64,000 nt of DNA from Paenibacillus peoriae KCTC 3763. Its GTDB lineage: Bacteria; Bacillota; Bacilli; Paenibacillales; Paenibacillaceae. Of this stretch, positions 45,394 to 56,676 are shown in pieces. The stretch's first letter is position 1. Every line of letters starts with the position of its first letter. Position numbers and translations under genes: made by a program. The stretch covers positions 186,001-250,000 of the forward strand of contig NZ_AGFX01000011.1 of the NCBI RefSeq assembly GCF_000236805.1. The letters run 5' to 3'. The notes beneath the pieces are model-generated. The model saw nothing but the letters and a program-made list of their open reading frames with translations, was not told where the DNA came from and searched no databases.

Positions 45394-45420
45394 TTAGCAC
45401 TCATCGCGAACGAGTGCTAA
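45394..45420 (+). promoter_or_regulatory. CIRCE operator
   Basis: TTAGCACTC (45394-45402), nine-base spacer, GAGTGCTAA (45412-45420): a perfect match to the HrcA-binding inverted repeat. HrcA, the first gene of the operon, binds here and represses until heat shock titrates GroEL. Confidence 0.97.
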
Positions 45421-45472
45421 TGATTCCATTTTACAATCAGGCTATTATGGATAACAAAAAGGGGGGATTCAC

Positions 45473-46504
45473 TTGTTAACCGAACGTCAGAGACTCATTT
45501 TGAATGCGATTATTGATGACTACATTCGTTCGGCTGAGCCAGTGGGTTCCCGCAGCATATCCAAAAGGCAGGATGTCGGATTCAGCCCCGCCACGATCCG
45601 CAATGAAATGTCGGATTTGGAGGAACAGGGCTATCTGGAGCAACCCCACACTTCTGCGGGACGCATCCCGTCTCATAAAGGCTATCGCTATTATGTGGAC
45701 CATCTGGTGCCACTGAATACACTGAAGCCTGTGGAAATGCGGGAACTCAAAGCCTTTTACGCCGAAAAGCTGAATGTAATGGAGCAAGTGATCCAGCATG
45801 CGTCAGGCATTTTGTCTCATATGACCAATTATACTTCCATCCTGCTTGGGCCGGAGGTTTTTCATACTTCATTGCGTCATTTTCAGCTATTGCCGCTCAA
45901 CGAAACGACGGCTGTGGCGATTATTGTGACCAATACGGGTCAGGTGGAGAATAAGACGGTGGATATTCCGCCGGGAATTTCGATTTCCGAGATGGAGAAA
46001 GTTGTGAATTTACTGAACAGCAAGCTGGTCGGTGTGCCGATTTATCAGCTTAAATCACGTCTTTACACTGCGCTTGGTCAGGAAATGGAGAAGCATGTGT
46101 CTCATTTTGAGGACGCTATGAAGGTGTTGGATAAAGCACTGGATAATGAATCAGATCAGCGCCTGTATTTGAGTGGTGCCACGAACATGCTCAATCAGCC
46201 TGAATTTAAAGATGTAGAAAAGGTTAAGCATATTCTTGATCTGCTGGAGGAAACACCAACGCTGCTTAAACTGATGACACCTGTTCCCGGAGCGCCTGAA
46301 ATGCAGGTGCGTATCGGCACGGAAAATGATCATGAGGCGTTTGCCAATTGCAGTCTGATCACCGCTACGTATGCGATAGATGGGGAAGCATTGGGGACCA
46401 TAGGTATACTGGGACCGACGCGGATGGAGTATGCGAGAGTGATCAACATTTTGGATATTCTATCTAAGGATTTGACCGTAATGCTTACGCAGCGGTTTAA
46501 ATAG
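45473..46504 (+). CDS. hrcA: Heat-inducible transcription repressor HrcA
   Basis: 343 residues from TTG 45473, behind AAAGGGGGGA. N-terminal winged helix (LTERQRLILNAIIDDYIRSAEPVGSRSI), GAF-like dimerisation domain after. It binds the CIRCE element 50 bases upstream and so controls its own hrcA-grpE-dnaK-dnaJ operon. Confidence 0.96.
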   Translation: MLTERQRLILNAIIDDYIRSAEPVGSRSISKRQDVGFSPATIRNEMSDLEEQGYLEQPHTSAGRIPSHKGYRYYVDHLVPLNTLKPVEMRELKAFYAEKLNVMEQVIQHASGILSHMTNYTSILLGPEVFHTSLRHFQLLPLNETTAVAIIVTNTGQVENKTVDIPPGISISEMEKVVNLLNSKLVGVPIYQLKSRLYTALGQEMEKHVSHFEDAMKVLDKALDNESDQRLYLSGATNMLNQPEFKDVEKVKHILDLLEETPTLLKLMTPVPGAPEMQVRIGTENDHEAFANCSLITATYAIDGEALGTIGILGPTRMEYARVINILDILSKDLTVMLTQRFK

Positions 46505-46625
46505 AACAAGAATGCGCAGTTTATAGTTCTGCATGTTCTGCGTTCGGAAACGTTTTGTATCCTGCGCGGATGTATTGGTGCGTGTTTTTGTAAGGGTAGT
46601 TACAACTTGAAGGAGGTGAAACATT

Positions 46626-47201
46626 TTGAAGGAAGAACAAACGTTCCAAGAAGAAAAACAACAAAATGTAAGCACAGAGGAAGTTGCCGAGACGATCCTG
46701 GAGCAGGAAGAGCCGGTGAATGAAGCAGCAGCACTGGAAGCCGAGGAAGAAGACACAGAGGTGGCAAAGCTTCGTGCAGAGGCTGAGGAGCATCAACAGC
46801 GGTTTTTGCGCGCACAGGCGGATTTTGACAATTTCCGTCGTCGCACGTTAAAAGAGAAAGAAGAACTCGCTAAATATGCGTCTATGAAGCTGGTCACCGA
46901 GTTGGTACCTGTTCTCGATAACTTCGAGCGTGCGCTGGCAACAGCACAGCAGGGAGCAGAGACTGAGTCGTTCGCCAAGGGCGTAGAGATGATTTTCCGC
47001 CAGTTTGAGGGCGTGCTTCAGGCTGAGGGAGTGACGGCCATGAATTCAGTGGGTCAACCGTTTAATCCTGATTTCCATCAGGCCATTATGCAGGTGGAAA
47101 GCGAAGAGCATGAAGAAGGCATCGTCGTTGAAGAGGTACAAAAAGGATACATGCTGAAGGACAAGGTACTTCGTCCAGCCATGGTAAAAGTAAGCATGTA
47201 G
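46626..47201 (+). CDS. grpE: Nucleotide exchange factor GrpE
   Basis: 191 residues from TTG 46626, seven bases after AAGGAGGTG. Acidic N-terminal ~50 residues, then the long dimeric helix (KLRAEAEEHQQRFLRAQADFDNFRRR) and the beta domain with the family signature near the end. It releases ADP from DnaK. Confidence 0.95.
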   Translation: MKEEQTFQEEKQQNVSTEEVAETILEQEEPVNEAAALEAEEEDTEVAKLRAEAEEHQQRFLRAQADFDNFRRRTLKEKEELAKYASMKLVTELVPVLDNFERALATAQQGAETESFAKGVEMIFRQFEGVLQAEGVTAMNSVGQPFNPDFHQAIMQVESEEHEEGIVVEEVQKGYMLKDKVLRPAMVKVSM

Positions 47202-47236
47202 CTTTTTCAATATACATTTAGCAGCACATGAATTGA

Positions 47237-49135
<1,899 letters not shown>

Positions 49136-49380
49136 GCTACGGATCGGGAGTGGCATTACAGTACACCGGTGCGTTATAATACACTGAATAGTATCTAGCA
49201 GCGTAGCTGCCTTGATAAATAACGATAAGACTGTAGAGTAACCGTTATTTTCAGGATAAATAAGCATATTACGGGTTGTACTGCCTTGAAATGATGGGAA
49301 GGTCAAAGCCGGGTCATCCCGTGCCTTTGGCTTTCCTTTTATATGTAGTGCAGACGCGTTGTAGGCATGGGGGTGGAACA

Positions 49381-50511
49381 TTGGCTGATAAGCGTGATTA
49401 TTATGAGGTGCTGGGCGTTGCGAAGGGCGCTTCGGATGAAGAAGTCAAAAAGGCTTACCGTAAGCTTGCGCGTCAGTATCATCCGGACGTGAATAAGGCT
49501 GCGGACGCGGAAAGCAAATTTAAAGAAGTGAAAGAGGCCTATGACGTTCTAAGTGATGGTCAGAAGCGGGCAAGATATGACCAATACGGTCATGTAGACC
49601 CGAACCAGGGCATGGGAGGCGGCTTCGGTGGAGCCGACTTCGGTGGCGGCGGGTTTGGCGATATTTTTGATATGTTTTTTGGTGGTGGCGGCAACGGTCG
49701 GCGTGACCCGAATGCACCACAACGTGGGAATGATCTCCAATATACGATGACGATCGAATTCAAGGAAGCGGTGTTCGGTAAGGAAACCGACATTCATATT
49801 GGTCGTACGGAAACATGTGATACGTGTCACGGTACGGGAGCCAAAGCGGGCACCAAGCCACAAACCTGCTCCGTCTGCCACGGTAGCGGACAGGAAGAAG
49901 TGGTGCAGAATACACCATTTGGTCGTATGGTTAATCGTCGCGCTTGCTCCAATTGCGGCGGTGCAGGAAAGATCATCAAGGAAAAATGTACAACTTGTAG
50001 CGGTTCTGGCCGTGTGCGCAAACAGCGTAAAATTCATATCCGTATTCCAGCGGGTGTGGATGATGGCTCGCAAATGCGTATCAACGGTGAGGGCGAAGGC
50101 GGTATCAATGGAGGACCGGCAGGTGACCTGTACGTCGTGTTCCGTGTGAAGTCGCATGACTTCTTCGAGCGCGAGGGAGACGACATCTACTGTGAAATTC
50201 CACTGACGTTCTCGCAGGCGGCACTGGGAGATGAAGTTGAAATTCCGACGCTGACCGAGAAAGTGAAGCTGAAAGTCCCAGCGGGTACGCAGACAGGCAC
50301 CTATTTCCGTCTTAAAGGCAAAGGTGTGCCGAAGCTGCGTGGTGTAGGTCAGGGTGACCAGCATATTAAGGTGGTTGTAGTAACACCTAGCAAGTTGAGT
50401 GAGGAGCAAAAGGACCTCCTGCGTCAATTCTCTGCGCTTAGCGGAGAGCAGACACACGAAAATGAGCAATCCTTTTTTGACCGTGTGAAGCGTGCCTTCC
50501 GAGGCGACTAA
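49381..50511 (+). CDS. dnaJ: Chaperone DnaJ (Hsp40)
   Basis: 376 residues from TTG 49381, behind GGGGGTGG; the open frame upstream (from 49276) is not family sequence. J domain with HPD (YHPDVN), Gly/Phe-rich segment (~72-110), four CxxCxGxG zinc repeats ([32 protein letters not shown]) and C-terminal domain. It stimulates DnaK ATPase. The 245-base dnaK-dnaJ gap is wide and holds an AATAACG/CGTTATT inverted repeat near 49217-49253 and an AAAGCC/GGCTTT hairpin followed by four Ts, so dnaJ may be separately tuned. Confidence 0.96.
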   Translation: MADKRDYYEVLGVAKGASDEEVKKAYRKLARQYHPDVNKAADAESKFKEVKEAYDVLSDGQKRARYDQYGHVDPNQGMGGGFGGADFGGGGFGDIFDMFFGGGGNGRRDPNAPQRGNDLQYTMTIEFKEAVFGKETDIHIGRTETCDTCHGTGAKAGTKPQTCSVCHGSGQEEVVQNTPFGRMVNRRACSNCGGAGKIIKEKCTTCSGSGRVRKQRKIHIRIPAGVDDGSQMRINGEGEGGINGGPAGDLYVVFRVKSHDFFEREGDDIYCEIPLTFSQAALGDEVEIPTLTEKVKLKVPAGTQTGTYFRLKGKGVPKLRGVGQGDQHIKVVVVTPSKLSEEQKDLLRQFSALSGEQTHENEQSFFDRVKRAFRGD

Positions 50512-50550
50512 TCCAAGGAAAGAATCGCGGAGCTTCAACCATGAATCAGA

Positions 50551-50588
50551 GGGGACTATTCCGCAATTGCGGGGTAGTTCCATTTTTT
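50551..50588 (+). terminator. Terminator of the hrcA-dnaJ operon
   Basis: GGGACTATTCCGC (50552-50564) pairs with GCGGGGTAGTTCC (50569-50581), 13 bp with three G-U pairs, AATT loop, then TTTTTT. Confidence 0.88.
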
Positions 50589-50671
50589 ATTCTGGATTTA
50601 CGTAAACACATACATAACCATTTTTGTATAAGCGTACGGAGCTATTGACGCTTAATCTTAAGTAGAAAGGG

Positions 50672-52324
50672 GTGAGTCTCATCGCAATTTCACGGCTAAA
50701 GCTGCGTCGGGGGAAACCGCAAATAAAACTTAGAAGGCTGATTACACTGCTGGTTTGTCTCGTTATGGCACTTGTGCTTTTACCAGTAACACTGTTGTTT
50801 GCGGACAGAGTTGAGCATGAAACCGAAACGGGGCTGGAGGAAAAGGCCATGTCCATCGCACGTACACTCGCCCACACACCTCTTATTGTTGAACAATTGC
50901 AACAACCTGGTTCGTCTTCCTCCATGCAGGAGTATGTGCGGAAGGTTTCATCTGCTAATCATGTTCAGTTTATCGTAGTTATGGACATGAAGGGCATTCG
51001 TAAAACGCACCCGGATGCCAGAATGATCGGCAAAGCCTTTGTTGGTGGAGACGAATACACTGCACTTCATGGTCATGAGAGTGTATCTGTTGCGAAGGGA
51101 ACATTGGGCCTGTCCATGCGCGCCTTTTCTCCCGTGTTCAGTTCGACGGGAAAGCAGTTGGGAGCGATTGTTGTCGGCATATCCATGCAAGATGTACTGA
51201 GGGCTCAGGAAGGCAACTACCGTCTTATTGCCATCGCCATTGGCGTCGGGATGTTAATCGGCACCGGAGGTGCTGTTGTGTTGGCCCGTAAAATTAAAAA
51301 TATGCTGGTTGGTCTGGAACCGCCGGAAATCGCACGCTTGCTGGAGGAACGCAGTGCTATGCTGCAGTCCATTAAGGAAGGTGTCATTGCGGTGGATGAA
51401 TCCGGACGTGTTATGTTAATGAATGCAGAAGCGATTCGTTTGCTAAGGCAAGCAGGAATTGAAGATTTCTCGTCCACTGGACAGGAAATTACCGCTTATT
51501 TATCCGCTTTCCGATTGCAAGAGGTTTTGGAGGCAAGCACTCCGCAGATGGATGAGGAAATAGAGCTGGGGGGAATCACCTTTCTCACTACCAGTGTTCC
51601 GATACGCGTAAAAGGGGAAATCGTCGGAGCGATTGTAACCTTTCGAGATAAAACGGAGATGAAGCAGCTGGCCGAGCGTTTGACAGGGGTGTCCCTGTAT
51701 ACGGAGGCACTGCGTGCACAAGCTCACGAATTTATGAATAAGCTGCACGTTATTATGGGGATGGTACATCTGCGAATGTACGATAAATTGGAGCATTACA
51801 TTATGGATGCCGTTGAGCATCATCAGGTGGAGATCGGCTCGATTACCCGGCAGATCAGGGACCCTGTTATGGCGGGTTTTGTGCTGGGAAAATTAAGCCG
51901 GGCCAGAGAGGTTGGGGTGAGCTTCGAACTGACTCCGGGGAGCTATTTGCCCGAATCGGGTCAAACCCAAACGATTCATGAATTGATTACGATTCTTGGT
52001 AATTTGTTTGATAATGCAGTGGAAGCGATGGAATCTCTCCAGCACAAGCGGATTACCCTTTCGCTTTATTTTGATAAACATCAGAAGAACGGATGTCTGA
52101 CCTGCATCATGAGTGACAATGGTCCAGGTATATCGGAAGAGCTCGCAAAGACGATATTTGAAAAAGGCTATTCGACCAAGGGAGAGTCGCGAGGAATGGG
52201 GCTTTATCTGGTGGCGCAAAGCGTGAAAAGATTACAGGGTAGTGTAGAGCTGATTCCAGCCGAGCAAGGGTGCTGTTTTGAGATTACGATTCCATATATG
52301 ACGGGGAATGATGAACATGATTAA
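50672..52324 (+). CDS. Sensor histidine kinase, DcuS/CitA/MalK family
   Basis: 550 residues from GTG 50672 (the AAAGGGG just before it is close, so the start is approximate). First membrane span ~25-45, an extracytoplasmic PAS-like sensor (~46-185), second span (~188-207), a cytoplasmic PAS (~225-335), phospho-acceptor His in AQAHEFMNKLH near 353, N box GNLFDNAVEAM and G box SDNGPGI. This family senses C4-dicarboxylates or citrate outside the cell. The following carrier and malic enzyme suggest malate. Confidence 0.9.
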   Translation: MSLIAISRLKLRRGKPQIKLRRLITLLVCLVMALVLLPVTLLFADRVEHETETGLEEKAMSIARTLAHTPLIVEQLQQPGSSSSMQEYVRKVSSANHVQFIVVMDMKGIRKTHPDARMIGKAFVGGDEYTALHGHESVSVAKGTLGLSMRAFSPVFSSTGKQLGAIVVGISMQDVLRAQEGNYRLIAIAIGVGMLIGTGGAVVLARKIKNMLVGLEPPEIARLLEERSAMLQSIKEGVIAVDESGRVMLMNAEAIRLLRQAGIEDFSSTGQEITAYLSAFRLQEVLEASTPQMDEEIELGGITFLTTSVPIRVKGEIVGAIVTFRDKTEMKQLAERLTGVSLYTEALRAQAHEFMNKLHVIMGMVHLRMYDKLEHYIMDAVEHHQVEIGSITRQIRDPVMAGFVLGKLSRAREVGVSFELTPGSYLPESGQTQTIHELITILGNLFDNAVEAMESLQHKRITLSLYFDKHQKNGCLTCIMSDNGPGISEELAKTIFEKGYSTKGESRGMGLYLVAQSVKRLQGSVELIPAEQGCCFEITIPYMTGNDEHD

Positions 52325-53036
52325 TGTCCTGATTGTAGAAGATGATCCGATGGTTGCTGAATTTAACCGCAAATATATGGAGCAGGTAGAGGGCTTCCAA
52401 TGTGGGGGTTGGGCTTCTTCTGTGGAAGAGGCCAAGAAATTTTTGGCTGAGCGAGCCGTTGATCTGGTTTTACTAGATGTGTATATGCAGGAAAGCAACG
52501 GCCTGGATTTGCTGTCATTCATACGGGAGGCAGGGGTGAATGTGGATGTCATTGTGATCTCAGCTGCAAGTGATATGAACAGTGTCAAGAAAGCGATGAA
52601 TTTTGGCGCGGTGGATTATTTGATTAAGCCGTTCCACTTTAATCGCTTTCTGGAGGCACTTACGGGTTATCGGGAGCATATCAGCATCGTGCGTGAACGC
52701 AGCTTGCTTTCACAGGAGGAGCTGGACCGTCTTTTATATCATAAGAGCTCTACTAAGGACTTGGCTCGTTTTCCCAAAGGGGTAACCAAGTCAACGCTGG
52801 CCATGATATGGAATTGTATCCGGCAGCATGAAGCGACACTGTTTTCCACCGAGGACATTGCAGAAAGTGCAGGGATATCCAGAGTGTCTATGCGCAAATA
52901 CCTGACTTTTTTGACGGAGATTGAGGTGCTCGCCATGGAAACGATTTATGGTACGATCGGACGACCTGTGTACCAATATCGTATTTTGCCGCAGGCAGAA
53001 GAAATCTTGGCCGGTTATGATTTAGGCTCCTTTTGA
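52308..53036 (+). CDS. Response regulator, CitB/DcuR/MalR family
   Basis: 242 residues if ATG 52308 is used (52311 and 52317 are close alternatives; GGGGA lies just upstream). Receiver domain with acidic pocket EDDP, phospho-acceptor Asp57 in LVLLDVYM and Lys in LIKPFHF. C-terminal helix-turn-helix of the CitB type (TEDIAESAGISRVSMRKYLTFL). Its start overlaps the kinase 3' end, so the pair is co-translated. It probably activates the carrier gene 108 bases downstream. Confidence 0.9.
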   Translation: MMNMINVLIVEDDPMVAEFNRKYMEQVEGFQCGGWASSVEEAKKFLAERAVDLVLLDVYMQESNGLDLLSFIREAGVNVDVIVISAASDMNSVKKAMNFGAVDYLIKPFHFNRFLEALTGYREHISIVRERSLLSQEELDRLLYHKSSTKDLARFPKGVTKSTLAMIWNCIRQHEATLFSTEDIAESAGISRVSMRKYLTFLTEIEVLAMETIYGTIGRPVYQYRILPQAEEILAGYDLGSF

Positions 53037-53143
53037 TTACTTTAATTACAAAAGTGCATTATTAGTTTTAAAACCAAATAAAGCGTTTTCCAAGGTGTAG
53101 AATGAAACTATGATCATCGTTCTTAACACAAGGAGGGAGCTTT

Positions 53144-54487
53144 ATGGAAAATGCTACAAACCAAGCAGCCATTCAAAAGGAGCAGAAATCGAATAAAAAT
53201 TCTGTAAATGGGATCAGGATGCTAGGGAAGATAAAAATAGGAGTGATTCCGCTTCCGCTATACGTCGTGATTGCGTTGATTATATACGCAGCTGCGGTTA
53301 CACAAAGTCTACCGAACGATATGTTGGGCGGATTCGCCGTCATCATGATTTTGGGCATATTGCTCAGTGAACTAGGTTTCAAGCTTCCGATACTCAAGAA
53401 TATTGGCGGTCCAGCTATTCTATCACTCATGGTTCCATCGTTGATGGTATTTTGGAACATGTTCAGTCCGTCCGCGATGGATGCTGTACACACGCTCATG
53501 AAGACCTCGAATTTCCTGTATTTCTACATCGCTTGTTTGGTAACCGGGAGTATTCTTGGTATGGATCGCAAAATGCTGATAAACGGAATTGTTAAAATTT
53601 TTGCCCCTATTATCGTCGGCTCTATTGCAGCTGTTGCAACAGGTATGGTCGTGGGGATGGCTTTTGGCTACAGTGCCTATCATACGTTCTTTTATATCAT
53701 CATTCCGATTATCTCCGGTGGGATCGGGGAAGGGATTTTACCTTTGTCCATCTCATATGGATTGGTCTTGGGCAAAGATTCGGCGATATTCGTATCCCAG
53801 TTGATCCCGGCCGCGATCATCGGGAACATCGTAGCAATCATAGGTGCGGGTGTTCTCAAGAGATTAGCGGAGAAAAAGCCAGGAACTTCTGGTAACGGGA
53901 GATTGCTAAAATCCAATGAGGAAGAAAAGCTAGCTTCTACGAGTCTCGAACAAAACATTTCTTTTCCATTGATGGGTGGTGGATTGCTGTTAGCCTGTAC
54001 CTTCTTTATCGTAGGTAAGCTGCTGGAGCCATATCTTCATATTCCAGGACCTATTTTGATGATTTTGGCAGCTGCTATCATTAAATCCGTTCAAGTGATG
54101 CCAAATCAGCTGGAAACAGGAGCTTTTCATTTGTACAAATTTATAACGGCCAGCCTGACGTGGCCATTGATGGTAGGATTGGGAATTTTATATGTGCCTT
54201 TGGATAGTGTGGTTGGGATTCTGACGATACCTTATGCCATCACCTGTGCATCTGTTGTAATTGCATTAATTGTTGCTGGGTATTTTACTGGAAAATGGAT
54301 TAATATGTATCCGGTGGAAGCTGCACTGGTTACTAGCTGTCGCGGCGGATTAGGAGGCACGGGGGATGTGGCTATTTTGTCTGCATCGAACCGGATGGAA
54401 CTGATGCCTTTCGCACAAATTGCAACTCGTATCGGCGGGGCAGCCACGGTCATTTTAGCAACTTTGTTACTCAAATTATGGAGCTGA
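53144..54487 (+). CDS. 2-hydroxycarboxylate transporter (malate/citrate:cation symporter)
   Basis: 447 residues, about eleven membrane spans. Both signature re-entrant loops of the 2HCT family are visible: GGIGEGILPLS near residue 190 and GGLGGTGDVAIL near 406. Relatives are MaeN, CimH and CitS, sodium- or proton-coupled carriers of malate and citrate. AAGGAGGGAG precedes ATG 53144. Followed 66 bases later by malic enzyme, so imported malate would be decarboxylated to pyruvate. Confidence 0.9.
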   Translation: MENATNQAAIQKEQKSNKNSVNGIRMLGKIKIGVIPLPLYVVIALIIYAAAVTQSLPNDMLGGFAVIMILGILLSELGFKLPILKNIGGPAILSLMVPSLMVFWNMFSPSAMDAVHTLMKTSNFLYFYIACLVTGSILGMDRKMLINGIVKIFAPIIVGSIAAVATGMVVGMAFGYSAYHTFFYIIIPIISGGIGEGILPLSISYGLVLGKDSAIFVSQLIPAAIIGNIVAIIGAGVLKRLAEKKPGTSGNGRLLKSNEEEKLASTSLEQNISFPLMGGGLLLACTFFIVGKLLEPYLHIPGPILMILAAAIIKSVQVMPNQLETGAFHLYKFITASLTWPLMVGLGILYVPLDSVVGILTIPYAITCASVVIALIVAGYFTGKWINMYPVEAALVTSCRGGLGGTGDVAILSASNRMELMPFAQIATRIGGAATVILATLLLKLWS

Positions 54488-54553
54488 CGAGTGTTATCTC
54501 TAAGCATAGAAATCATAGCCTAAAAATACAGACCTGAAAGGATGGAGAGAAAT

Positions 54554-55756
54554 ATGAGTAGTTTATTGGATGAAATCAGAGAATTACACGCAGGTGGCAA
54601 AATGGAGACCTTACCGAAGAAGCCGATCGATTCGATGGAAGGGTTATCCAAGGTTTATACACCGGGTGTGGCTGAAATTTGTATGGAAATTGCGAACGAC
54701 CCGGCCAAAGCGTACCAGCTCACAATCAAGAAAAATACAGTAGCCGTTGTGTCGGACGGAACCGCGGTGCTTGGATTAGGGGATATCGGACCAGAGGCTG
54801 CCATGCCTGTGATGGAAGGTAAGGCTGTGTTGTTCAAACAGTTCGCAGGTGTCGATGCATTTCCGATCTGTCTCAATACAAAGGACCCTGATGAAATAGT
54901 TCAAATCGTTAAAATGATTTCTCCTGCCTTTGGAGGCATTAATCTGGAGGATATTTCTTCACCGCGCTGCTTTGAGATCGAGAGACGTTTGAAAGAGGAG
55001 CTGGACATTCCGGTATTCCATGATGATCAGCACGGAACGGCAGTCGTCGTATTGGCGGGCCTGGTCAATGCGCTGAAGGTATGCGGCAAGAAAATGGAGG
55101 ATGTCAAAGTTGTATTTTCAGGTATCGGTGCGGCTGGTATGGCTTGCTCTCGTATGCTGCTCAAGGCAGGTGTGCGCAATCTGATTGGCGTTGATCGACA
55201 AGGAGCCATTTATCGTGGAGTAGAATACAGCAACCCGCATTGGACAGAGTATGCCAATATGACCAATCCCCAAAATCTGAGTGGTAGTTTATCCGAAGTG
55301 ATTGTGGGAGCTGATGTTTTCATCGGTGTGTCAGGCCCGGATTTATTGACTGTGGAGGATATTCAGAGCATGGCCGCTGATCCTATCGTTTTTGCCATGG
55401 CGAATCCTAAGCCCGAGATTGATCCAGCTTTAGCAGCGCCTTATGTACGTGTATTGGCTACAGGCCGCTCTGATTTTCCTAATCAGATTAATAATGTGCT
55501 GTGCTTCCCGGGAATTTTCCGAGGCGCACTGGATTGCCATGCCGCGACGATTAATGAAGAAATGAAACTAGCTGCCGGACTTGCTATTGCGGATGCGATC
55601 AGTCCCGAAGAGCTGAGTGAAACGAATATTATACCTAATGTATTTAATCCACAAGTAGTGCAAAAGGTTCGGGAGGCTGTCATTCGTGCTGCACGGGAGA
55701 CGGGAGTAGCCAGAGCAGGAGAAGTACCCGCTGCTGCTCAGCACCCAGAAAAGTAA
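54554..55756 (+). CDS. NAD(P)-dependent malic enzyme, YtsJ/MaeB-like
   Basis: 400 residues from ATG 54554, with GGAGAG just upstream; ATG 54542 lies immediately on its AAAGG and is less likely. Short-form bacterial malic enzyme: catalytic [11 protein letters not shown] near residue 35, [11 protein letters not shown] near 155, nucleotide loop [10 protein letters not shown]. Converts malate to pyruvate and CO2 with reduction of NAD(P). Forms a functional unit with the carrier and the two-component system in front. Confidence 0.92.
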   Translation: MSSLLDEIRELHAGGKMETLPKKPIDSMEGLSKVYTPGVAEICMEIANDPAKAYQLTIKKNTVAVVSDGTAVLGLGDIGPEAAMPVMEGKAVLFKQFAGVDAFPICLNTKDPDEIVQIVKMISPAFGGINLEDISSPRCFEIERRLKEELDIPVFHDDQHGTAVVVLAGLVNALKVCGKKMEDVKVVFSGIGAAGMACSRMLLKAGVRNLIGVDRQGAIYRGVEYSNPHWTEYANMTNPQNLSGSLSEVIVGADVFIGVSGPDLLTVEDIQSMAADPIVFAMANPKPEIDPALAAPYVRVLATGRSDFPNQINNVLCFPGIFRGALDCHAATINEEMKLAAGLAIADAISPEELSETNIIPNVFNPQVVQKVREAVIRAARETGVARAGEVPAAAQHPEK

Positions 55757-55864
55757 CCTTCGCAAACGATGTTCCCAGCGTTCCACCTGCTAAATCCGGC
55801 GCTGTCTGTTCCGTTCCGTCACTGTGGGGAATATAAATTCGTGCCAATGAGCAGGATATAGCAA

Positions 55865-55900
55865 AGCGCAGCTGCATAGTTCTTGCACAAAAGCTGCGCT
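55865..55900. other. Inverted repeat in the malic enzyme downstream gap
   Basis: AGCGCAGCT (55865-55873) pairs with AGCTGCGCT (55892-55900), nine bp, with GCA/TGC able to nest inside. No T-tract, so not a standard terminator. Role unknown. Confidence 0.45.
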
Positions 55901-55926
55901 CAATCTCACACAGGGAGTTTTTGGGG

Positions 55927-56301
55927 ATGGGTGAAAAAAATATTTTGGCGTATTTTAAAAGTCCTGAGGAAGCACAGGGAGCCGCTAGAAAACTAGAAGC
56001 TCTTCGGGTAGCGGATGTGTCGATAGACCGATTTAGTCGGTATCCGCAACAGTCTACAGGCAATGCTGGATTACCTGTACTTTCAGGGAAGATTACCAGC
56101 TTGTCCTCACTAACGCAGGGAGTGGATTTTACTGATGCTAGTCCGGCCATACTGGCTGCGGCTGATCCATCTGCCAGCGGAATGAGCGATGGGGGACAGG
56201 GTGGACCGACTGGCCGCGATATTTTGTTGACTGCTGTGGTGGATGAGTCCATTCATCATCAGGCGATGTCCATTGTGGAGCAAGCAGGTGGAATGCTGTG
56301 A
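55927..56301 (+). CDS. Hypothetical small protein with an YflT-like N-terminal pattern
   Basis: 124 residues from ATG 55927, nine bases after AGGGAG. The N-terminus (NILAYFKSPEEAQGAARKLEALRVADVSI) has the beta-alpha-beta look of ferredoxin-like general-stress proteins such as YflT, but I cannot assign a family. The middle is Gly/Ser/Pro-rich; the end (ILLTAVVDESIHHQAMSIVEQAGG) again looks like a beta-alpha unit. No membrane span or signal peptide. Followed 24 bases later by a YfhD-like gene. Confidence 0.6.
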   Translation: MGEKNILAYFKSPEEAQGAARKLEALRVADVSIDRFSRYPQQSTGNAGLPVLSGKITSLSSLTQGVDFTDASPAILAAADPSASGMSDGGQGGPTGRDILLTAVVDESIHHQAMSIVEQAGGML

Positions 56302-56325
56302 GAAGTTTGGAAGGAGCTGTGACAG

Positions 56326-56511
56326 ATGCCAACAAACAAACGGTACGATAAAGTGCTGACCAAAACGGAGAAAATCAAGCGTGCGCAATCTGCCAAAAAC
56401 GAGGATGTCGAGTTCTCGGCAGAGCAGGCAGATGCTCAGGATTTGGAAGCGATTCGGCGGAGCGAAGCAGCTGATCGTCGTCAGGAGCGCATTATTAACG
56501 ACAGCGAGTAG
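56326..56511 (+). CDS. YfhD-family small protein
   Basis: 61 residues, very hydrophilic, with the YfhD-like pattern EFSAEQADAQDLEA..R.EAADRRQ. YfhD proteins are short, widespread in Bacillales and of unknown role. AAGGAG lies ten bases before ATG 56326. Probably co-transcribed with the preceding small gene. Confidence 0.7.
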   Translation: MPTNKRYDKVLTKTEKIKRAQSAKNEDVEFSAEQADAQDLEAIRRSEAADRRQERIINDSE

Positions 56512-56522
56512 AATTTGAAAAG

Positions 56523-56570
56523 GCGGGTTATCTCCATCTTGAAGATGATTAAGGGATAGCTCGTCTTATT
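56523..56570 (+). terminator. Likely terminator after the YfhD-like gene
   Basis: CGGGTTATC pairs with GATAGCTCG (nine bp with two G-U), with an inner CATCTT/AAGATG hairpin, then TCTTATTTGTGTTTTTC. The tail is only moderately T-rich. Confidence 0.5.
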
Positions 56571-56676
56571 TGTGTTTTTCTCTTTGAACTCCGTTGATCC
56601 TAGCTTTTTTGAACTCCTATGCATGTATATAGTACAATGTAATGTATGCATGTGAATTGAGGAGGAAATGAAAACC

